Of a stretch of 64,000 nt of DNA, positions 38,101 to 50,100 are shown in pieces (position 1 is the stretch's first letter; the number at the start of each line of letters is the position of its first letter). The stretch is from Apostichopus japonicus (lineage: Eukaryota; Echinodermata; Holothuroidea; Aspidochirotida; Stichopodidae), in contig NC_092563.1 of assembly GCF_037975245.1 (NCBI RefSeq), positions 1,765,001 to 1,829,000 of the forward strand. Direction: 5' to 3'. The notes below the pieces were generated by a model. It was not told the origin of the DNA. It saw only the letters and a program-made list of their open reading frames with translations, and made no database searches. A program made the translations under genes and the position numbers.

Positions 38101-41100
38101 GAGCGCCACCATCTTGGCGATGTCTTGGCGTTTTTCTTCTGGTCCCTCCTTTTCTCCCTTTCTACTTTTTCTCTCTTTTTTCTTTTTCTTTTCCCTTCCT
38201 TCCTCCTCATTTTCCCCCTCTTTTTTTCCCTTTTTTCTCTCCTCTTTTTCTCTCCTCTTTTTCTTACCCGGGGGGCGCACGCCCCAACGCCTCTCCCTGG
38301 ATACGCGCCTGAGAGTGTATGTTCAGCTGGCATTCACCAGCCAGCCATGTAGATGATGAAAGGGGCTAGTAGTCCCAATATTGTGATATTGTGATATGTT
38401 GTGGGCGGAGGTCATATATTCGTTTGAGTTCACCAGGGGTCAAATTGTGGAAACCATTGTTTATCACTATATTTTAACAAGGACAGATGTCATATTTAGT
38501 ATTTTGATGTATCACATTTAGTACAAGAAGCCAGTTGTTGAGGTCAATGGTCATTTCAGGACAGCCTGTGTCATTGTGAATTATTGTTTGTCACATCACA
38601 CTGCTTTTCACTGTATTACTAAGATCAAAATGACATCTAATGATCACCGTTTTATCTTTGTAACCATAACTTTGAGCTTTGAACAATGAAAGGATCTAAT
38701 TGAAATGGAGTTACATTGTGAGAATTACCGTATACACACAGTCTCTATATAAATTACAAAGCCACTATCGTTTATGCCAAAGAATCTACGATATGACGAA
38801 TAGCAGCAACCAATCAAAGCATTGGCTTCATATGATTTGCTTTAAACAAGAAGATATTCATTGTATGTGTGGCTAAAATTAATGTGTAACACTGCATTGA
38901 CTCCTTATATAAGTGCTCATTCTGGACACTCAAAGAGTAAACTTCAAATATAAGAGATCTGCCAAGCAAGATGATATACCAAATTGGAATTGGTCTAAAG
39001 TCCGAGTGCAGAAAACTGGACTCGAGTACTATAAACGTGTGGGTATTACACATTTCTTTGTGGGTATACTGTACGGGTGGGATCTACATTAAATACGTGT
39101 TTGTTGCCACATTGTTCAGTTCAGTGGTGTTGTTATTGTTTGTTGTGTAGGGCAATCAATCTTGTAAAGCTTTATACAACAGACACATCACTACCTGTGA
39201 TTCATTGATTAACGGTAAACTGTAACCGTGGGTGCTTTTTTGTTTTTTAAATTATGTGATGCAACTTATCCTGCAGGTAGAAACAATTAAACACAAGAAC
39301 ACTGTGATACAACAAATTTGAACACATTGTTAGTAACAGATGATGAAGCCACAAATGAAAGTATGAGTTCATGTATAAGAATTCAAAATAATAACAATTT
39401 TGGAAGCTAGGAAAGTTTGCATGAAAATGGTTACACATCTCTAAAAGAGTAATGGCGTTCCGTTATAACAATTTCTCATTCATATAAACACTTAATAGAC
39501 ATGTATGCCGTTTTAACTGCAACTTTAAACCAGGAGCTGTTTATAGCTCCATGGGTATACCTACGTTGTGTTTGTTCAAATGTCAGGCCGGGCCTTTCTT
39601 AACAGAAACACTACCTAACGACGCTATACGTAAACACATTTTATTTTTCTTCGCACCGATTCGACCAACACTGCATAAAAGTCACCGTTAAGTTCGTGAG
39701 ACTAGAACAAACTGAATGACAGTCCACTTAAATCTAATAAACTATAATTCATTGTACGCCAAACTCACAGGTTTTTGAAGAGGCCAAAAAACAGTAATTT
39801 ATGATTACTTCGAAACAGATGATTTTGGACTCAGTTGCTACGGCAGTTACTAAAAGGCTAGAACCCTTACGTATGGCCTAGCATATAATGACGTTACATT
39901 AGCCTACGCATATACCTTCCTAGGTGTTAAGACCTAATATTAAATGCATTCGATGCTGGATTAGCCTCAAATACGACATCAGCAGTAAAACAGTGACTAG
40001 CAAGATCGTTCGCTCATCCATTTGAAATGTTTGTAAGAAATTTGAATCTGGGTTAACGTGTAATGAATATAGTAAAACGGATTGGTTTGAAATTTGAATA
40101 CAGTATACTGTTTACATTTATGCGCAGTGGTGTATGCAGTAGAACCTACCAAAATAGTACAGCACTATGGCGGGCAATCAGTCTCAAATTGTGGGGAATC
40201 GACTTATACCGATTTAAATCAACATATACCAATTTCCTTCGACATATACTAGTTTCCAGCAGCTTAAATTGACTTCTACCGATTTAAATCGACATATACC
40301 AGTTTAATTCTACATATAATCGATCTAAATCGACATATACCAGTTTAATTCGACATATCATCGATCTAAATCGAATTTAAATCGATGATAAGTAAAATAA
40401 ATCGGTATATGTCCATTTAAATCGACATATACCAGTTTAAATCGATGATATGTCAAATTAAATCGGTATATGTCAATTTAAATCGACATATACCGATTTA
40501 ATTCGACTTATACCAGTTTAAATCGACATATTTAAATCGACATATACCAATTTCAAACGATGATATGTAAAATAAATCGGTATATGTCAATTTAAATCGA
40601 CATCTACTAGTTTAAATCGATGATATGTCGAATTAAATCGGTAGAAGTCAATTGCCTTGGACTTATACCAGTTTCTAGCAACTCAAATTGACATATACCT
40701 ATTTAAATCGACATATCATCGATATAGCTCATTAACATATTCCAAATTCCGATTTTGGTGATGATTGACATGTGAAGATACATCACGTGCAGTCACCTGA
40801 CAAGGCGGGCGAATAATTAAATAGTTCCAAATTTACCAAGCTAGCAAGGGTGTTCATCATGATTATGTCAATGGTAATCAGGGGCGTATCCAGGATTTTT
40901 TAACCCTGGGAGGGGGGCGCGAATTACTATCTAAGCGGAGCGCCACCGCAGCGTACAAGATAATTTCTGGTTTTGATACACATCATGTTCGACCTCACCG
41001 CATCTCCTGTGGATCATTGCTTTTTGTAGGTGATTCTACGTCGCGGCCCACAATACTTGTAAGCCCCACTTTTCAAGGTTTTAAGCCCATTATTTGTTCA

Positions 41101-44100
41101 GAATTTGAAAATTCACAAATTCTCGTGAATAAATTCACTTTAAAACATACCCATAATGTTGCACAAACTTTCATCTGTGGACAACCAATACAGGAAAACC
41201 TTCAACCCCTAACAGACCGGTAAAAATTGCAAGGAGGGAATAATGATGAAGAATGGTGGTCAGGGAATTTTCGAAAATTCAGACACAGTCAATTTATTGA
41301 TGTACATCTATTAAAACCTCTTATGACGGCTACTAAAAAACTTTGTTGAAGGATCATGAAAAAATACCAGATATTTCCGAAACCGAACACTACACATATC
41401 TACAGTTGGAGGCTGTTCATCCCGGAGCGCCATTTTCATGCTCACTGATATGATGTGATATCTGCTGTTTGCTTTAAAATTTCGAATAGTTGAAAGGAGA
41501 CTGAAATAAGTAACTATTATCTGTTTATTGTGTAATGCTCCACCCGGGTGTAACGATGAGCCTGGCGGGCTCCTGGCCCAAAGGGGCCCCTATCAGGAGG
41601 TCTAAGCAAGGGCGTCCTCAGAAATGTTTACAAGGGGGGGGGGGAGTCAGTAGGTCATAAAGGTGTAACACACTACTTGATACTATCTAAGCGGAGCGCC
41701 ACCATCGGTTGGCGCGGAGCGCACAACGATTTCTTTGCCAAAAAGTACTCCTAGATCGTCGGAAAAGACACTTCCCATTCAAGTTGCATTTACACATCGG
41801 TTATTTTGAGATCTCATGTCTTAGGATTTTGACTTTCAATAATTTCAGTAATGCATTATGGGTCCGTATGCAATGGACATAACTAGAGAACTGTCGGTTG
41901 GGGGAAATCATTGAAATGTCAAATGCTTAACTTTTTTTTTAATTTGTGATTTTCCACGGGGAGTGGGCAAGTGCCCCCCTATACTGTATGGAGTAAAATG
42001 GAGACTACTGTACAAATACAGTTATCAAACCTTAGCATAAACCTAATTTCGGCTGAAACTTTGTCTCCATCTAAGCCTAATTTCCCGTGCTTTTTTACTT
42101 ACCAGATACACCGAAGGCATCTTTATTCTTACCTTTTATATTATATTTATATGCAAGCCCTGCCTTCTTTTTCAAATGAACGCAGTTTCAAGTCTGTTGG
42201 GTGGTGGGTTATTGTTTTAGAATTTTTCAAAAAATCATATGTCCCGATGTTGTACTCAGTACAACATTGGCTGGAATTGGGTTTTAAATAATATACTTCG
42301 TTTTCAATTATAATAATAAATAACATAACTAGCTCGACACAGACATTAATACCCAATGAGCCCATGATCATGATGTCCGTATTCCGTATCACATGAAAAT
42401 ATGTATATTGTCTTGTTCAGTCTTTGCATGAGTTTTTCTTTCCCAGTAAAACGGGCCCTCCCTATCCAAAGAGGTATACCCTTTTTCTGTGCTTCAGTAT
42501 AGCGGGGCCCCCTTTTGGTCGGGGCCACCTGGTTAGCACGGTTTGAGCCCATAGGAGTTAGGCTACTTTGCCCCACATTCTTTTCATTTCGAAAGACGCA
42601 CAGTTTCAAGTTCATTACACACTGAAGGCTTTGATTCTTTATCTGCCTTCAGTTAAGGGAAGATCTTATGATTTTCATCCCTATCGCTAGATATTGCTAG
42701 ATATCCATACAGTACAGTGCCCTTGGGATTTCTTGGATTTTTCAGGGCCTGATCTTGGGAAATTGCAAAGTCGGAAGTGGTCAAACTCTATGTAGGTCAG
42801 TTGCACGACCTCTAGACGTCACTAATATACCCGATCACTTGTTATTGATGAAGTGGTGTGTTGTCGGATTTTGTCAAGGTCTTGGTACTACGGGCGAAGG
42901 TCATTAATTAAGTTTCGTAACTCATCAGGAAGCGATTAGAGGGGTGGGCGTATGTTTGTGGGCGCGCATTTTCATGCAGATGGGAACAATCTCAAGAAGT
43001 GATGGGTTCGTCATGTTCCCCGACGACTCGGTCGAGTTCGAGACCAGCCACAGTTGGTTTCATAGCACAATTGTACAATTTAAGGCGTCCATACACACAC
43101 ACACTCGTTATCATATATAGTACCGGTATATATATAGACATCTACATTAGTGAGAGAGGAAAAATGGAAACGTCAAAATTGGAGTTGGTCGGTGTAAGGG
43201 GAAGGGTGAGGCGCACACCCCCTCGGTAATCCTCGATTCGTCACTGGCTACCCTGTGTATATAATAGTGATCAGCGCTGTAATTATGACTGTTCCTCTTC
43301 TCTTCTCGGTATCTTGGCGTTTATCTTCTACTCCCTCCTTTTCTCCATTTTCTCTCTTTCTTCTTTTTCTTTTCCCTTCCTTCCTCTCCTTCCTCCTCTT
43401 TTTTTCTCCCTCTTTTTTCCTTTTTGTCTTCTCTTTTTTTCTCTCCTCTTTTTGTTAACGCGCCCCCAATGCCCCCCCCCCTGGATACGCGCCTGCTTCA
43501 CCTATTCAACCTCTCTTCAATATCTGTAAAGTTATTTCAAACAAAACAAAATGAAAGTAAGTTTCACTTTATTAAAAGCATTTCAGTCTACAACCGGCCG
43601 GCCATTCTGGCCTGCAAGCTTGCGACCACTGTACTGTACATACAGAAAGAGTGGACGCTGTGGTTAAGAGTACACTATGGTATGACATTAACGTCCATCC
43701 CTATAGAGCTTGCACAAAGGGTTCACAGTGTCCTGGGGCGAGAAACTGGTACACTGCATCAAACAATACTGTCCCTGTAAAGTGCAGTTTTCTACACAGA
43801 GTCCCCCCATACGGTGGAAATATTTAAAAATATTGGACACAAGTCAAATAAAACATATACATATGTAGGTATATCACAAATTTGCGATATTGATTTTGCT
43901 CAGTGGTTTAGTTCTATCCTTCAGCTATGTGAGTTCATCAATGGTTTGACCAAATTCTACCAGAAATAGGAAGAATTAAGATCGAGGATCAAACTGCTCG
44001 AGGCGAGGGAAAAACTTTACTTCATGTATTGAAGTTTACTATATATAATTCCACTGAACCTCTCAAAATATAAGAATGATGGCTCCTTGTTTTGCACTAC

Positions 44101-47100
44101 AGTGGCAAGTTTGGCTGTGTCTGTTAAGGCTCTTTAGCTAAAGGTTGCAATTGAACAAGTGATTACAATTTGTCTTCTGAACACGGGCCACTACAGTGTC
44201 AATCAGCACAGCTACATAAATATAACACAGTACACGAATTCAGGGGACACACACAATTACCGTACACCACCATATAAAAAAAATAATATCAATAAGAAAG
44301 TGTATATTTTATATCGTTTTTGTAAATCTAGCTGTGTTTTAAACAACAAATAAAGTCTGATAAAAACATCAACACAAGACCCAAAATTTATAGACATGAA
44401 AATAAAATTAAAATAAAAAAATAAAAAAATTGGGACAGTATAACCCTCGGGAATGTCTCAATTGAACTTTGGCAAAAGCATAATTTTATATAAGGTTAGG
44501 ATTCAAGCTGAACATACAAATTATTCAAGTCTATTGAACATCGCTTCTTTAGGCTGATATCCTTCAATGCACAGTTGACACTCCTTAGTGTAGTGAAGCA
44601 TAAAGTACCTAGAATGTAAAATGCATTGAGGTTACAATGACTTCATTGCACTAGACTTCTGCTTGTTAACCAGAAATAGCTGTCACAATAGCTGGCATGA
44701 TAAACCCAGTTCAGTCTACTGAGTTTCTGAACAATCTCCGCACATGAAAACTTCCTGTACATAATGCACTTGCAGCTAGAGAACCATTTTACACAGGTAA
44801 TTCGCATTGAGATTGGTCACTGTTAAAAATCTAACTAGGCTACAGTTAAGTTTTGTAAATGGCGCCTGGTCATTTCCCCAATGTAACTAAATCCTAACCT
44901 GAACATTTTATTTGGCACTGAATCTCAATAATTGTGAAAACTTCAACAACAGAAGCAAAGATTTAATACAGGTCTGTGATTTCACAACGGTATCGTTCAT
45001 TCTGATGAACGTTGTATGTACAAACAGCACACATTTGTAATACAATGACCTATGCAATAGCGACATGGTTAATTCGACGTAACTTTTGTCGTTGGTTAGC
45101 TAATGATATCTATAAGCTAGTTTCCAATAGCCAACAACCTCTCCTATTCTTATGAGGCTTAATGCACATGTTATAGAATAGGGTGGTCGGTGGGAGACAC
45201 GGTAGATTATTAAACAGGTTTCCACATTTTCACTTCTGGCGACTCCAAATGACCTTTGACCTCCACAAAAAACAATATGCTTTTTGTACTGAACGTTCCA
45301 CAACTACTTACTAAATATGAGACTGGTCCAAGCTTCCCTTCTTGAGATATCATGTTTACAAGGTTTTCACTTTTTGACCCCTAGTGACCCCAAATGAACT
45401 TTGACCTCTACAAAAACAAAAGGCTTCTTTTACTTAATGTGGTACTTCTTCACACGAAATACACCATTGATCCAAGCTTCTCTTCTTGAGATACCATGTT
45501 TACAAGGTTTTCACAATTTGACCCCTGGTGACACCAAATGACCATGACCAGTTCCTCTACAAACAATATAGGCTTCTTCTACTCAATGTGTGACACCTAC
45601 TCACCAAATATGAGATTGGTCCAAGCTTCCCTTCTTAAGAAATCGTGTTTACAAGCAAGGCGTCTCAGACACACACAAATACATACTCATCCGTTTGCAT
45701 GGCTGCATAGGTTACGATTATCATCGAAACCAATACTATTCAGACATAACTTTCAGCAAATATCATTTGTCTGTTGGTAGGGCCTACATTAATTGTTACA
45801 CTCCCTCCAAGCAAATAAATTGGTCAGTCATTTGTTTGAACACAGCTGAGTTGTTTCTAGTTTGGATTTTTTCCAGCTGTTTTTTTATCAGATTACTTAA
45901 GTGACATGGTACCGTTAACGCTAAATCAGATTACTTAAGTCAGCCTGCCTGTACATTTGTTCCTACATGAAGATGAACACACATTAATAGTTGATCAACT
46001 TGTGTCGCATTCGTGTACTGCTCAGTAGTGTAATGGTCTGCAGCCAATACGAGTGTCAATATGAGTACAATACCAATACAAGTATAATGCGAAAAGAAGA
46101 CTACTCTAGTATTTACTGAAGTACATAATGTTACCAGACCTACTTTTTAAGTACTTCTTAAAAGCACTGGTATAAATTCTTTAATATTTGAATTGATGGC
46201 ACCTGTCTTGATTTTCTAGAATATATCGGGACAATAATTACGACCTTTGTTTTGGTCTTTTGTTTGGAGTTCCTGTTAATTGTTTGCAATTACAGAAATG
46301 TAGTTATTAACTGACTTTGAAGCAACTTATGGAAGTTTGCAAGCTAGTTAGCGCTTCATGGCATGACAGCGGTTTTAGTTTGAGCTGGCTAGCTTTATAG
46401 ATCTGACAATGTTACAAAATAAAACTTAGGATTATACAGAATAAGGTCGCAATCCATCAAAACAAGAAAAACACACTGCTACATGTTTTCATCAGAAGTA
46501 AATATTTATATACTTGTCAAGTAATTGGACTCCACTTGATGCGAACACCTCCACATGCACAAAACCAAATCATGAATAACAATTTCCAAAGTTGTTTGTT
46601 CCTTCCATAGAGTACAGACTTGCAAGAAAACATGTAGATTAACAAATCAGATTTTGTATTCAAAATTCGCCAACATCGGCTCAGAAAATTGGTAGATTCA
46701 CAAGCAAGATGAAGTTGCGGTGTGACCCCGGGAGTGTGAGTCTGCAACGAGGGTGCATGAGGTGCTAAAATCTTATTACCATGGTAACGAGCAACTTCTA
46801 CATGAAGCAGAGTGCATACAGTATGTAGTGCTGAGACATGTAAGAGAGGCATGAAGTAAATGAGTGCTTCTGTGTGGTCATATAACTTAGGCAATGGAGT
46901 TGCCTTGATCTCAGGACTGCAGGTTCCTGTCCTGGTCATATCAATAGTAAATTCAGTCCTTGCATGGAAAAGACACTTACAGGTCTTCACATGCCTGGCT
47001 CCCCCCCCCCCCACCCCCCGTGGCAGAGCGTCCATAGTCAGAGGGGGCGGTTTATATGGGGATTTTGAGTTGGCACAAATAAAGACATCTTAAGGGTTTA

Positions 47101-50100
47101 AAACTGTAATTCCATTGTTGAGAAAACTTGTGCTTAATTAAATATTTGATTAATAATTAATCTTATCAAGATTCATTTCATGTAGACTGATCATAGTTCC
47201 ACTTTGAATGAACACCGACTCATTGGGCAATACAAATAGTATGATAGACTATATACTTGGAGTGATAATAATCTTGATAGCAATTTCATGATACTGAAAA
47301 TAAACTGATAGCAATCTCTTGATATTGATAACAATTGATAGCAATCTCTTTTCTTTCAGTTTTATAACTGTTGATACCACAACCCCTCAACACTACCAAT
47401 TAATAGGGGGTAGTTCAACACTACCAATTAAAAGGGAACTTCAACACTACCATTTACTAGGGCCCTTCAACACTACCATTAACAAGGTGCCTTCAACACT
47501 CCCATTAACAGGGTGCCTTCAACACTACCATATAAAAGGGGCATTCAACACTACCATTTAACAGGGGCATTCAACACTACCATTTACAAGGTGCCTTCAA
47601 AACTACTATTAAAAGGGGCATTCAACACTACCATTTAAAAGAGGCCTTCAACACTACCATTTAAAAGGTGCCTTTAAAACTACTATTAAAAGGGGCATTC
47701 AACACTACCATTTAAAAGGGGCCTTCAACACTACCATTTAAAAGGGGCCTTCAACACTACCATTTAAAAGGGGTGTTCAACACTACCATTTAAAAGGGGC
47801 CTTCAACACTACCATTTAAAAGGGGCCTTCAAAACTACCATTTACTAGGGGCCTTCAACACTACCATTACAAGGGGCCTTCAGCACTACCTTTACAAGGG
47901 GCCTTTAACACTACCTTTACAAGGTGCCTTCAGCACTACCATTTAAAAGGGGCATTCAACACTACCATTTAAAAGGGGCATTCAACACTACCATTTACAA
48001 GGTGCCTTCAACACTACTATTAAAAGGGGCCTTCAACACTACCATTTACTAGGGGCCTTCAACACTACCATTACAAGGGGCCTTCCTTTAACACTACCTT
48101 TACAAGGTGCCTTCAGCACTACCATTTAAAAGGGGCATTCAACACTACCATTTAAAAGGGGCATCCAACACTACCATTTACAAGGTGCCTTCAACACTAC
48201 TATTAAAAGGGGCCTTCAACACTACCATTTACAAGGGGCCTTCAGCACTACCTTTACAAGGGGCCTTTAACACTACCATGTATTACCATTACCATTTATT
48301 AAATCATCAGTATGATGTCATTGGTTATGTCACAGTCTTGTTTCCTAGCAGCCCTGCCTCTTTTTCTTGGCCGCAGAGAGTGTAAACAAGAGGACAGAGT
48401 AACTTCCTGTCTGTCTGGGTCATGTTTGGCCCAGGTTACCAAAAGTATGTTTAAGTTGTACATTTTATCTCTTACAAGTCAGTAACTCAGTAGTACTCCC
48501 TGCCAAAGTAGTCCATAGCAACAGTAGTACTCCCTGTCAAAGTAGTCTGTAACATCAGTAGTACTCTCTGCCAAAGTAGTCCATAGCAACAGTAGTACTC
48601 CCTGCCAAAGTAGCTGTCCGTAGCAACAGTAGTACTCCCTGTCAAAGTAGTCTATAGCAACAGTAGTACTCTCTGCCAAAGTAGACGTCCATAGCAACAG
48701 TAGTACTCTCTGCCAAAGGAGTCCGTAGCAACAGTAGTACTCCCTGTCAAAGTAGTCTATAGCAACAGTAGTACTCTCTGCCGAAGTAGTCCATAGCAAC
48801 AGTAGTACTCCCTGCCAAAGTAGTCCGTAGCAACAGTAGTACTCACTGCCATAGTAGTCCATAGCAACAGTAGTACTCACTGCCAAAGTAGTCCGTAGCA
48901 ACAGTAGTACTCGATGCCAAAGTAGTCCGTAGCAACAGTAGAACTCCCTATCGAAGTAGTCCGTAGCAACAGTATTACTCCTTGCCTAAGTAGTCCGTAG
49001 CAACAGTAGTACTCCCTATCGAAGGAGTCCGTAGCAACAGCAGTACTCCCTGCCTAAGTTGTCCATAGCAACAGTAGTACTCTTTGCCGAAGTAGTCCAT
49101 AGCAACAGTAGTACTCTCTGCCAAAGTAGTTCGTAGCAACAGTAGTACTCCCTGCCAAAGTAGTCCATAGCAACAGTAGTAGTCCATAGCAACAGTAGTA
49201 CTGCCTGCTATAATTTTGCAGTAGTGCTGGAGTAGTTTAAACCAACAGACATGTATAAGCTAATAGTGTACAGTAGCTTGTGGATTAGCAAGCAAACCTT
49301 TCAAATATATCACATAGTCACCAGCTCAAAGTACATGTGTATTATAGCATCTCTTACTCTTGTGTCATTCTTTGCTCACACAGCCCTCTGATCACACACA
49401 CAATTGAATCCCATCTTGGGGAACAGAACACAGCACTTAATTACTATGGAAGAGAGGGGGAAAAATTTCCTGAGTTCAAAGTTTGTTTGGCAGCTTTTGC
49501 AAGGCTCCCACCTTTGTCTCTCGTAAAATACTATGATGGCTTTCTGTGCACAAAAGTGTCTTATGACATATATACATAAATATAATAGCGATTTGCTCAT
49601 TTAACACTGACATAGCATAGCATCTATCTATAGATGCTACATCATACACTCATAGTCTCTAAAGCTTGATGATGCACAACTTGTGACATGTTTATTGATT
49701 AATCCCGATGTGGAATGCCAATGTGGCTATCAAAATGCACCTACATGTCTTTAACACTGAGTACTTTAGTATCACATTTCAAGGCAACACAGATGCATGA
49801 TTATTTGTCCTAATTTCTTTATTTCCGATTGAGGTGTTTTGAACAGTGCCTAAAACAGATGTTGACACCTCAGACCAACGTTTAAATAACATTGTTGACT
49901 AATGTGCAACATTCTGACATACTGGGATACTAAGCTCTGTGTGATAGCTGGGAGAACTAATTAAGTTTCCTCTGGTTGTGTCATACAGTTGTGGGTACAT
50001 CTGTCCAAGGTACAAGTCAAACCTGTATAGTGTGCTTCCATATAGGTAAGACCACTAGGATAAAGGGACAAGTTCTCTGAAAGAGCTCTGTGGGTTTACG

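Noticed and set aside
38068-38333. Lys/Glu-rich and Phe/Ser-rich frames on opposite strands
   Set aside because: Products of the pyrimidine tract in the MITE at 38047-38311.
43000-43060. GAGTTCGAGACC resembling a tRNA B box
   Set aside because: No matching A box at the right distance and no cloverleaf could be drawn.
46517-47035. 172-codon open frame on the - strand
   Set aside because: No domain or exon-like boundaries; it includes a C-run and low-complexity glycine start. Most likely chance.
48479-48901. 140-codon Tyr/Leu/Trp periodic frame
   Set aside because: Direct translation of the 34-bp minisatellite.
48485-49206. Regular 34-bp repeats reminiscent of a CRISPR array
   Set aside because: Units are contiguous and degenerate with no unique spacers, in an animal intron. 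It is a minisatellite.
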